Below, in pieces: positions 1 through 8,500 of a DNA stretch of 17,496 bases. The translations under genes were made by a program, and so were the position numbers. The DNA is taken from the NCBI GenBank assembly GCA_020344435.1, contig CP070826.1:1142324-1159819 (forward strand), in the 5' to 3' direction. Each line of letters opens with the position of its first letter. Position 1 is the stretch's first letter. Below the pieces are notes generated by a model. The model ran no database searches and was not told the origin of the DNA. It was given only the letters and a program-made list of their open reading frames with translations. Source of the stretch: Candidatus Bathyarchaeota archaeon (lineage in GTDB: Archaea; Thermoproteota; Bathyarchaeia; Bathyarchaeales; Bathyarchaeaceae).

Positions 1-1238
1 CTTCCCACCATGGATAGGTGGTGGCTCAGCACGTAGCGCATATCTTCATCACACATTGTGAAGAGCACGATTCCTACAGATGCCTTCTCTTCAATAAGGA
101 GGTCGAAGACGCTTTCCAAGGGGTCTACGCCCTTCTCCTCTGAAATATCCTTTATTGTTCTGCCCTCAAGATCAGGATGCCCCTTACAGTATGATATCAT
201 AATAGCATCCCACTCAGGTCGTCCTAGTGTGTCGGGTCCACCCTCCTTACTTGCGCGAATCATCTCCTCCTTGATCTTCTTTCGGGTCTTTGGGGTGCTC
301 AGCCTATCAATCAGCTTTTCCACTCCGCCCTCATAGGCGGTTGGGGTCAGAAGAGAGTCAAGCCCTGTGCTTCCTGCGGTGTAAGGGTATACATCACAGG
401 TTACATCGACTCCCCGTCTTCTCGCCTCCTCCATCATCTGGAGGGTTTCTTTCACCTTTCCCCAGTTAGTCTTTCCCGAGGCCTTGTGATGTGATAGCTC
501 CACTGGGATACCCGCTCTTTCACCAATTCCAATAGCTTCCTTGACTGCGCTGATGAGGGTGGATCCCTCCCCTCGGATGTGGGAGGCGTAGATTCCTCCG
601 AATCGGGCCACTACCCTGGCAAGTTGCATTATTTCATCTGTGTCGGCGTAACAGCTGGGGGGATAGATGAGCCCTGTGGACATGCCGAAGGCTCCATCTT
701 CCATGGCTTTGGTTAGGATCTTCCTCATTTCTTGTAGTTCGTCTCTGGTTGGGGGGCGATTCTCAAACCCTAATAAAGAGACCCGTATGTTCGAGTTTCC
801 CACGAGCGTCGCTACGTTTAGCGCCATCCCCTTCATCCGTATGAGACTTACGTATTCGCCCATAGTGGACCATGTTAACTCTAGTTTGGCTTCCTTCAGC
901 ATAGGCATCGTCTTCATTATGTCCTCCTTTAGGAGATTGGGAAGCGGGGCTGCGGAGAGACCGCAGTTTCCAATTACCTCAGTTGTCACACCTTGCCGAA
1001 TCTTGCTCTCAGCTAAGGGGTTCACCAAGAGTGTGAAGTCGGAGTGGGAGTGCATATCAATGAACCCAGGGCAAACCACCCTGCGTCTGGCGTCGATTAC
1101 AGTGTCGGCCGATGCCGATGCTAGGCTGCCGATAGCGGTTATTCTTTCCTTCTCAATGCCGACATCTGCCTCAAACCACGGATTCCCTGTACCATCGACT
1201 ATCCTACCCTCTCGAATCAAAACATCATACAAGAGCAT
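1..1238 (-). CDS. N-acyl-D-amino-acid deacylase (D-aminoacylase family amidohydrolase), 3' end beyond window
   Basis: Zinc amidohydrolase predicted to remove the acyl group from N-acyl-D-amino acids in the cytoplasm. The reading frame is open from an ATG at 1238 to the left edge (412 full codons). It begins MLLYDVLIREGRIVDGTG, the usual N-terminal beta-sandwich strand of the family. Metal ligands are visible: H63 and H65 in PGFIDMHSHSD, C92 in EVIGNCG, H220 in YASHIRGEG and H250 in ELSHHKASG; the last two have the same numbers as in the Alcaligenes D-aminoacylase as I recall it. The frame is cut after LSMVG, immediately before the expected Ser-Asp-Gly motif with the catalytic Asp. The start has a GAGGG at 1246-1242 and a TTTTAAG box at 1296-1290. 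A D-glutamate deacylase or another N-acyl specificity is equally possible. Family call firm, substrate not. Confidence 0.9.
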   Translation of the reverse strand, partial: MLLYDVLIREGRIVDGTGNPWFEADVGIEKERITAIGSLASASADTVIDARRRVVCPGFIDMHSHSDFTLLVNPLAESKIRQGVTTEVIGNCGLSAAPLPNLLKEDIMKTMPMLKEAKLELTWSTMGEYVSLIRMKGMALNVATLVGNSNIRVSLLGFENRPPTRDELQEMRKILTKAMEDGAFGMSTGLIYPPSCYADTDEIMQLARVVARFGGIYASHIRGEGSTLISAVKEAIGIGERAGIPVELSHHKASGKTNWGKVKETLQMMEEARRRGVDVTCDVYPYTAGSTGLDSLLTPTAYEGGVEKLIDRLSTPKTRKKIKEEMIRASKEGGPDTLGRPEWDAIMISYCKGHPDLEGRTIKDISEEKGVDPLESVFDLLIEEKASVGIVLFTMCDEDMRYVLSHHLSMVG

Positions 1239-1289
1239 TCACCCTCATGCACACAGGAAAGAGACTCAACTCTCATGTGAAAGAATCTT

Positions 1290-1296
1290 CTTAAAA
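1290..1296 (-). promoter_or_regulatory. TATA-like box for the amidohydrolase
   Basis: TTTTAAG on the minus strand inside a short A/T-rich patch. Its centre would place transcription start near 1267, giving a leader of about 29 nt that contains the GAGGG ribosome-binding site. Assigned by position and composition only. Confidence 0.4.
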
Positions 1297-1495
1297 GGAT
1301 TCTTTGTAAGCCAAAAGAGATTTGAACCCACTCCTCCAAGGAGATTCCTCTGAATCTCTGCCTCAAACCACACATTCTCGCAGCAACATGAAACTCATGT
1401 TCCAATGGATACTATAACACTGCAACTCTTCAATTGTGCGCGCGCGTTGGAAAAGATTATTAGATATCCCACAGTACGCACTATAGCCAATAACT

Positions 1496-1573
1496 GGGCC
1501 CGTAGCTCAGCAAGGATAGAGCACCGGGCTTTTAACCCGGGGGTCCCGGGTTCAATTCCCGGCGGGCCCGCCA
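1496..1573 (+). tRNA. tRNA-Lys(TTT), CCA encoded
   Basis: Complete cloverleaf. Acceptor stem GGGCCCG (1496-1502) pairs with CGGGCCC (1563-1569), with discriminator G1570 followed by an encoded CCA (1571-1573). Anticodon stem CCGGG/CCCGG closes the loop CTTTTAA, with anticodon TTT at 1531-1533. The T arm CCGGG-TTCAATT-CCCGG is perfect. No intron. A weak A/T box (GATTATTAGATA, 1455-1466) lies at a plausible promoter distance. Confidence 0.97.
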
Positions 1574-1736
1574 CTCCAACTGTTGTTTCCCTCGTGTTCA
1601 CATATGTACCTGCATGAATATCATCCAAGTCCATTTTACAGCCGCTATGAATTCGCGAGCAAACTGATGAAAAAGCCAACAGGACATTTGAACATCAAAA
1701 CTTAGATGATTTCTTCAGTTCCCGAATGGGAAGAAG

Positions 1737-1811
1737 CGCCCTGGCCGGGATTTGAACCCGGGTCGAGCGGGCGACAGCCGCTCATACTAGACCGGACTAT
1801 ACTACCAGGGC
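1737..1811 (-). tRNA. tRNA-Asp(GTC)
   Basis: Read on the minus strand, the acceptor stem GCCCTGG starts at 1811 and pairs with CCAGGGC, with discriminator G at 1737. The anticodon loop is CTGTCGC, giving GTC (Asp). The T arm CCGGG-TTCAAAT-CCCGG is canonical. No intron. CCA is not encoded; the following bases read CTTCTTC. A 5-bp hairpin (TTCCC-gaat-GGGAA, 1719-1732) follows the 3' end and may help processing or termination. It converges on tRNA-Lys. Confidence 0.97.
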
Positions 1812-1840
1812 ATCAGATTCTCTAACACATATGGCAACTA

Positions 1841-1849
1841 CTTAAATTT
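1841..1849 (-). promoter_or_regulatory. TATA-like box for tRNA-Asp
   Basis: AAATTTAAG on the minus strand, centred about 34 nt upstream of the mature tRNA 5' end. Transcription would start near 1819 and leave a short 5' leader for RNase P to remove. Confidence 0.55.
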
Positions 1850-1973
1850 TTCATTCAAGAGGACAAAACATCACTTAAATCATCAGCCGCCTATGCCCTT
1901 TGAGGGGGACTAGATTCTCGTCTGTCTATGTTAGGAACATTCCTCTACTACCTCCTACGTTCTAGTCCTTCAA

Positions 1974-1990
1974 AAGCAAAGTTTATTAAT
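1974..1990 (+). promoter_or_regulatory. BRE/TATA of the RNA polymerase operon leader
   Basis: A purine-rich AAGCAAA followed by GTTTATTAAT (1981-1990) forms a good archaeal BRE plus TATA. Spacing predicts a transcription start near 2010-2012, exactly where the first hairpin of the leader begins. Confidence 0.55.
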
Positions 1991-2009
1991 GTGCAATAGG
2001 GTTTTAGAT

Positions 2010-2110
2010 GTTGCTTCCAGAAAAAACATAGGAAGCAACCTTGGAGACCCGTTTTCGGGTCGGATGACCGACCCGTCGGAGGAAAAATCCCACGATTGAG
2101 CGGAAGTTCA
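2010..2110 (+). ncRNA. Structured leader (or separate small RNA) upstream of rpoB
   Basis: Stem 1: GTTGCTTCC (2010-2018) pairs perfectly with GGAAGCAAC (2031-2039) around a 12-nt A-rich loop. Stem 2a: GACCCG (2046-2051) with CGGGTC (2056-2061), loop TTTT. Stem 2b: CGGGTCGG (2056-2063) with CCGACCCG (2068-2075), loop ATGA. Stems 2a and 2b share 2056-2061, so they exclude each other. A further GTTGC at 2113-2117 could compete for the right arm of stem 1. No rpoH-like or other convincing frame covers this stretch. It may be the 5' untranslated leader of the operon or an independent RNA if the second TATA-like box drives rpoB. I do not recognise a named RNA family. Confidence 0.4.
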
Positions 2111-2121
2111 CCGTTGCCACG

Positions 2122-2133
2122 GATATACTTATT
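2122..2133 (+). promoter_or_regulatory. Possible second TATA box, proximal to rpoB
   Basis: GATATACTTATT sits about 25 nt upstream of the GGAGGT ribosome-binding site (2151-2156). If used, it would give a very short rpoB leader lacking the hairpins upstream. Weaker than the box at 1981. Confidence 0.3.
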
Positions 2134-2161
2134 ATGGTAGATGTGTTCTTGGAGGTCTAGA

Positions 2162-5100
2162 TTGGGTTTGGAAATATCAGATAATGATCTGTTGCTGCTT
2201 CAGAAATCGTTCTTCACAGAGAAGGGGCTCGTGAGACAGCACCTCGACTCGTACAACGAATTCATCGAGCATGGACTGCAAGAAGTGATAGACGAAATTG
2301 GGAAGATCGACATAGAAATCCCTGAAAGCCCCTATAAGATAAAACTAGGTCAACTTTGGATAATTGACCCCCCATCAAGGATAACAGGTCCCTGCATCAC
2401 AGAGGTGGACGGCACAAAACACGAAATATACCCCATGGAAGCCCGATTCCGAAGCCTAACTTACGCGGCGCCACTGTCCCTAGAAATGACCCCCGTCATC
2501 GACGGAAGAGAACTAGAAACTGAGCTAGTCCCCATGGGCAATTTTCCAGTGATGCTGAAGTCAAAACTCTGCTTCCTCTCTGAGCTGCTCCTAGAAGAGC
2601 TAATCGAGCACGGAGAAGACCCAAGTGATCCTGGAGGCTACTTCATGATAAACGGCTCCGAAAGAGTCATCGTCGCCTTAGAAGACTTGGCCCCAAACCG
2701 CGTTCTCGTGGACATCGATACGCATGGAGCAAGACCGGTTTATCAGGCAAAGATATTCTCGACGACTGTCGGGTTCAGAGCCAGAATCCAGCTGCGAATA
2801 AAGGGGGATGGCGCCATCTACGTCTCCATGCCAGGGGTTCCGACCGAGATACCTTTTGTCATATTGATGCGCGCCTTAGGATTGGAGTCGGATAAGGAAA
2901 TCGCTGACACTGTCTCGCCACTGAAAAGTGTACAAAGCGAACTTGAATTATCATTTGAGAAGGCGAGTGGTTTTGATGTAATCAAAGAGGCCATAATGTA
3001 TATCGGAAATCGTGTAGCCCATGGCCAGGTGGAGGAGTACAGAAGAAGAAGGGCCGAGACCATTCTCGACCGAAATTTCCTCCCTCATCTTGGGCGTAGC
3101 AGAGAGGAACGTGGGGAGAAAGCCTTCTTCCTCGGTGAGATGGCCTGCCGAGTTATTGAATTAAAGCTGGGGAGAAGAAAACCCGATGATAAGGATCACT
3201 TCAAAAATAAGCGCTTAAAACTTGCTGGTCCTCTGCTCTCTGATCTCTTCAGGATAGCTTTTAGAAGTCTTTGTCGAGATGTAAAGTATCAACTTGAAAG
3301 AATGGGACTCAAGCGGTCAACAGTCACAATCTCCGCAGCTGTTCGCCCCGGAATAATATCTGACCGGCTTAAACATGCCTTGGCCACAGGCAATTGGAGA
3401 CGTGGACGAGTAGGCGTTACCCAACTTCTTGATAGAACAAACAGGATTTCTACACTAAGTCACCTGCGGAGGCTGCAATCACCACTCAGCCGCAGCCAAC
3501 CTAACTTTGAAGCGAGAGACCTACACCCAACTCACTGGGGAAGATTATGCCCTAACGAGACTCCTGAGGGTTCCAACTGTGGTCTGGTGAAGAACCTCGC
3601 CCTTGCCGCTAACATCTCCGTAGGCATGGACCCAGAGAAAATCAGGCAAACCCTCTATCGGATGGGTGTAATCCCCACTCGAGAGGCAGATGAAAACATA
3701 CGAGTCTCTGGTGCAAAAGTTTTCGTGGATGGCTGTCCAATCGGCTTTTCGATGTCGCCACAGGATCTGGTCACTGAACTGAGAAATGAGCGTAGGATAG
3801 GTAAGATCTCTCCAGAGGCCAATTTTGCGTATTTCTCAAAGAATCATGGCGTAAAAGAGGAAATGTATATCAATTGTGATGAAGGAAGGGTGCGTCGCCC
3901 CCTCATAGTAGTTGAACACGGCGCACCAAAACTTCAACTCGAGCATATCGAGAAACTTCGTTCTGGAGAATGGACTTGGGACGATTTTGTGAGACAAGGC
4001 ATCGTTGAGTATATAGACGCGGAAGAAGAAGAAAATGTCTTGGTGGCTTTGAACCCTGAAGAAGCCACCCCTGAACACACCCACATTGAGATCGCACCGT
4101 ACACGATTCTCGGGATATGTGCCTCCCTCATTCCCTATGCAGAACATAATCAGTCACCACGCAACTCTTATGAGGCAGCCATGGCCAAGCAAGCCCTCGG
4201 AGTACACACCACAAACTTCCACTATCGCACCGACGCCCGTTCCCACCTTCTACACTATCCGCAGACGCCTTTAGTTAACACTAAGCCTATGGACGTATTG
4301 GGATACAACCTCAGACCCTCTGGACAAAACTGTGTTGTTGCGATTATATCTTTTGAAGGATACAACATGGAAGATGCCATCATCTTCAATAAGGCCTCCA
4401 TTGAACGTGGTTTGCTTCGATCTACATTCTACCGAATTTACAGTGCAGAGTGTCGCCAATACCCTGGAGGAATGAGAGATAGATTTGCCACACCAGAACC
4501 TGGTACTCGCGGTTACAGGGGTGAACCATACTACCGCCTCCTCGAAGCCGACGGAATAATAAGTCTGGAATCCGGAGCTGCCGGTGGCGACGTTCTTATA
4601 GGAAGAACCAGCCCTCCTCGTTTCCTTGAGGAATACAAAGAGTTTGAGGTCAAAGGCCCAGCGATGAGAGACACGTCAGTCGACGTTAGGCATGCTGAAG
4701 ATGGCATTGTAAATGACGTATTTATTACCCAGACAAATGAAGGAAGCAAACTCGTGAAGGCTAGGATGCGCAATCAACGCATTCCAGAGCTCGGTGACAA
4801 ATTTGCTTCCCGTCATGGTCAGAAGGGCGTAATAGGAATGATTGTACCACAAGAAGACATGCCATTCAGCACAGATGGCATTGTTCCCGACATCATAATT
4901 AACCCACACGCTATTCCTTCAAGAATGACCATTGGCCAGTTCCTAGAATCCATGGCTGGAAAGGTTGCCGCGGCTAGGGGAAGAGCCGCCGACGGAACGC
5001 CCTTCATAAGCGAAAACCCAGAAGCTCTCAAAGGAGCATTAATAGGATTGGGGTTCAGCCACACTGGTCGAGATGTACTTTACAATGGAATCACGGGTGG

Positions 5101-5530
5101 CAAGTTCACAGCCGACATTTTCATGGGCGTAGTGTATTATCAGAAGCTTCATCATATGGTAAAGGACAAAATCCACGCAAGGGCACGAGGACAGGTTCAA
5201 ATGCTCACGCGACAACCGACTGAGGGGAGAGCGAGAGGCGGTGGACTGCGCTTCGGTGAGATGGAGAGGGACTGCCTGATTGGACACGGCGCGGCCATGC
5301 TATTGCGAGATCGCCTGCTTGAAGAATCTGACAAATATTACCTCTATGTGTGCGAGCGATGTGGCTACATCGCGTATTATGACAGCAAACAACGCAAGTA
5401 CGTATGTCGGCTTTGCGAGGACAAAGCCGAGATATCCCCCGTAACAGTCTCCTACGCCTTCAAGCTTCTTCTACAAGAAATGATGAGTCTGTCCATAGCA
5501 CCCAGGCTAAGGTTGAAGGAGAGAGCGTAG
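2162..5530 (+). CDS. rpoB: DNA-directed RNA polymerase subunit B (Rpo2), unsplit
   Basis: Second-largest RNA polymerase subunit, one wall of the active-centre cleft. The single chain of 1122 residues spans both the B'' and B' parts, which are separate genes in many methanogens and halophiles. Visible landmarks are RLCPNETPEGSNCGLVKNLA in the middle, GYNMEDAIIFN at about 733-743, KFASRHGQKGVIG at about 880-892 and the C-terminal zinc site C1064/C1067/C1082/C1085. I choose the TTG at 2162 because a perfect GGAGGT (2151-2156) lies 5 nt before it. The in-frame ATG at 2141 lies upstream of that site and would add MCSWRSR, which does not look like the family N-terminus. The gene heads the polymerase operon; its stop is one base before the start of rpoA. 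No rpoH precedes it. Confidence 0.97.
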   Translation: MGLEISDNDLLLLQKSFFTEKGLVRQHLDSYNEFIEHGLQEVIDEIGKIDIEIPESPYKIKLGQLWIIDPPSRITGPCITEVDGTKHEIYPMEARFRSLTYAAPLSLEMTPVIDGRELETELVPMGNFPVMLKSKLCFLSELLLEELIEHGEDPSDPGGYFMINGSERVIVALEDLAPNRVLVDIDTHGARPVYQAKIFSTTVGFRARIQLRIKGDGAIYVSMPGVPTEIPFVILMRALGLESDKEIADTVSPLKSVQSELELSFEKASGFDVIKEAIMYIGNRVAHGQVEEYRRRRAETILDRNFLPHLGRSREERGEKAFFLGEMACRVIELKLGRRKPDDKDHFKNKRLKLAGPLLSDLFRIAFRSLCRDVKYQLERMGLKRSTVTISAAVRPGIISDRLKHALATGNWRRGRVGVTQLLDRTNRISTLSHLRRLQSPLSRSQPNFEARDLHPTHWGRLCPNETPEGSNCGLVKNLALAANISVGMDPEKIRQTLYRMGVIPTREADENIRVSGAKVFVDGCPIGFSMSPQDLVTELRNERRIGKISPEANFAYFSKNHGVKEEMYINCDEGRVRRPLIVVEHGAPKLQLEHIEKLRSGEWTWDDFVRQGIVEYIDAEEEENVLVALNPEEATPEHTHIEIAPYTILGICASLIPYAEHNQSPRNSYEAAMAKQALGVHTTNFHYRTDARSHLLHYPQTPLVNTKPMDVLGYNLRPSGQNCVVAIISFEGYNMEDAIIFNKASIERGLLRSTFYRIYSAECRQYPGGMRDRFATPEPGTRGYRGEPYYRLLEADGIISLESGAAGGDVLIGRTSPPRFLEEYKEFEVKGPAMRDTSVDVRHAEDGIVNDVFITQTNEGSKLVKARMRNQRIPELGDKFASRHGQKGVIGMIVPQEDMPFSTDGIVPDIIINPHAIPSRMTIGQFLESMAGKVAAARGRAADGTPFISENPEALKGALIGLGFSHTGRDVLYNGITGGKFTADIFMGVVYYQKLHHMVKDKIHARARGQVQMLTRQPTEGRARGGGLRFGEMERDCLIGHGAAMLLRDRLLEESDKYYLYVCERCGYIAYYDSKQRKYVCRLCEDKAEISPVTVSYAFKLLLQEMMSLSIAPRLRLKERA

Positions 5531-5531
5531 A

Positions 5532-8500
5532 GTGGCGATGGAAGAAATCGCCAGCAAAATAGTGGACGAAATTAACTTCGGAATAATTTCTCCTCAGGAG
5601 GTGCGCAGACTATCGGTGGCAGAGATACAGACCGCCGATACGTATGACGAAGACGGTGCCCCAATCATATCGGGGCTCATGGATGGTCGGTTAGGAACGC
5701 TTGAACCGAGGCAACGATGCAAAACTTGTGGCAACACAGCAATAAGATGTCCAGGACACTTTGGTCATGTTGAACTGGCAGTTCCAATAATACATGTAGA
5801 ATTTACAAAGATGATTTACAACCTTCTCAGGTCCACATGCAGAAATTGTGGGCGCATCTTGCTATCCAACGATCAAGTAGCCAGAATCAAGGCTAGAATC
5901 AAACGCGCTCGCAAGTTGAGAGGAATCGTGCCTGACAATGTCTACAAACAAGTGTTACGCTTGGCGAAAAACAAAGAGTGCCCTCATTGCGGCACACCGC
6001 AATACAAGATCGGCTTCACAAAACCCACGACTTTTCACGAGATTATGGAGGAAGGCGCGCAACGACTAACACCGAGCATAATCCGCGAACGGCTTGAACG
6101 TACACTCGATGAAGACCTTGAACTATTCGGTTTTGACCCAGATAGCGCTCGACCGGAATGGATGATTCTACAGGTTCTCACTGTTCCTCCAGTCTATGTC
6201 AGGCCTTCAATAACATTGGAATCTGGCATTCGGTCCGAGGATGATCTAACCCACAAACTTGTCGACATCATCCGTATTAACCAGAGGCTAAAGGAAAACA
6301 TGGAAGCAGGGGCCCCGACTCTCATTATCCAAGATTTGTCAGAACTTCTGCAGTATCATGTGACCACCTATTTCAACAATCAGTCTTCAGGAATTCCACC
6401 GGCTAGACATCGTTCTGGAAGAGCGCTGAAAACCCTGTCCCAGCGTCTCAAAGGCAAGGAAGGAAGGTTTAGGAGCAACCTTTCTGGAAAAAGAGTAGAT
6501 TTCTCCGCACGCACAGTAATTTCTCCAGATCCAAATATCGACATAAGCGAGGTCGGAGTTCCAATCGATGTTGCCATGCGGCTTTCGTTGCCTGAGAAGG
6601 TTACTGAGTGGAACCTTGATAATATGCGGAAGCTGGTTGCCAACGGTCCCGAGAGTTATCCCGGTGCGCTTTACGTGGTCAGACCCGACGATAAACGCGT
6701 TAGACTCGAATTCGTTGCGGATCGAGAAAAAGTTGCTGAGGCTCTGGAACCTGGGTTTATCGTGGAGCGCCATCTCACGGATGGTGACATCGCGATCTTC
6801 AATAGGCAGCCTTCCCTCCATCGGATGTCTATTATGGCACACTATGTGCGAGTATTACCTCACAGAACCTTCCGTTTGCATCTCAGTGTCTGCCCTCCCT
6901 ACAACGCTGATTTTGACGGAGATGAGATGAATCTTCACGTGCCACAAAGCGAGGAAGCCCAGACAGAAGCGCGACTCCTCATGCAGGTGCAAGATCAGAT
7001 TCTCTCACCCAAATTCGGGGGACCGATCATCGGTGCAATCAGGGATTTCATAACTACCGCGTACCTTTTCACCCAGAAGTCCACCCATCTCACTAGAGCG
7101 CAGGTCTGCAGACTCTTGACGGCGGCACAATTTGAAGGGCCCTTTCCTGAACCTCAGATCAAGAAGCCTAATCCACGCTGGACTGGAAAGCAGATATTCA
7201 GCCTCTTCATTCCCACTGGAGTAAACTACGCGTCAAAGGCTAGCGTTTGCCCTGGATGTGTTCATTGTAAGCGCGAGAATTGCCCCTATGACGCTTACAT
7301 AGTTGTGGAAAACGGGATTTTGAAGCATGGCGTAATAGACAGGAGCTCTATCGGCGCTGAACAATCAGAGAGTCTTCTCCATCAAATAATAAAGGATTAT
7401 GGCCCCTCTGTTGGACGCAGATTCTTGAATCAGATTTTACAGCTTCTGAAGCTTTTCATTACCATGCACGGGTTTACATACTCTTTCGACGAACTTGAAC
7501 TATCCCGTTCTGCTCAGCGAAAGATAGGAAGAATCATACAAGTCGCAGAAGAGCGAATACAAGAACTTATACGCAAGTTCGATGATGGAACGCTGCAAAG
7601 GCTACCGGGTCAGACTCTCATAGAATCTTTTGAAATCTACGTGATGAACGAGTTAGCCAATGCTAGAGATAAGGCTGGAGAAGCTGCAGATCAAGACTTT
7701 GACATAAGCAATTCAGGTATGGTTATGACTCGAAGTGGCGCTAGAGGATCTAGTCTCAATATTGGTCAAATGGCGGCGTGTGTTGGCCAACAGTCTGTGA
7801 GGGGAAAGAGAATCCTGAGAGGGTACATCAGTCGGGCTCTGCCGCATTTTGGGCTGGGAGACTCCACTCCAAAGGCCCGAGGGTTTGTGTATTCCTGCTA
7901 TAGAGATGGCCTAGATCCCGTTGAATTCTTCTTTCACGCCATGGGAGGACGGGAAGGGCTCGTAGACACGGCAGTGCGAACACAGCAAAGTGGGTACATG
8001 CAAAGACGACTAATTAACGCCTTAGAACATCTGCGAATAGAATATGATGGGACGGTTCGGAATTCGGTTGGTGACATAATCCAATTCAGATATGGGGAAG
8101 ATGGGGTAGATCCAGCGAAGAGCGATCATGGAAAGGCTGTGAACGTAGAGAGACTTATTGAACAAATAAGAATCGCGAAGGGAGGAGTCAAACCTACATC
8201 AAAAGAATACATCAAGAAACGTGTCGAGGAGATCAAAGACAAACTTACACCCATCCTCGGCGAAGAACTGGCGAGAAAGTTAGGCAAAGCCCCATTGACC
8301 CGAGATGGCGTGAATGAAACAGTCTATCTGACCTTAGAGAACTATAGACGGTCTCTGGTGGAACCCGGAGAGGCTGTTGGAGTTGTAGCAGCGCAGTCCA
8401 TAGGCGAACCAGGCACTCAGATGACCCTTCGAACGTTTCACTACGCTGGAGTAAGAGAGCAGAATGTAACCCTCGGGTTGCCCCGCCTCATTGAGATAGT

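Noticed and set aside
667..1353. A 228-codon plus-strand frame
   Set aside because: It is antisense to the amidohydrolase, whose minus-strand frame has all family motifs; the plus frame has no recognisable content.
1395..1679. Two overlapping frames, one per strand, reading through the tRNA-Lys (1395-1679 minus; 1405-1617 plus)
   Set aside because: The peptides PGIEPGTPGLKARCSI and ARIEHRAFNPGVPGSIPGG are the usual false proteins produced by translating a tRNA gene.
2010..2110. RNase P RNA, SRP RNA or a C/D box RNA in the rpoB leader
   Set aside because: GGAGGAAA at 2078-2085 and GGAAGCAAC at 2031-2039 look superficially like parts of these RNAs, but the space is far too short for RNase P or SRP RNA and no paired C and D boxes are present.
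2141..2161. ATG 2141 as the rpoB start
   Set aside because: It lies upstream of a perfect GGAGGT that sits 5 nt before TTG 2162, and the seven extra residues do not resemble the family.
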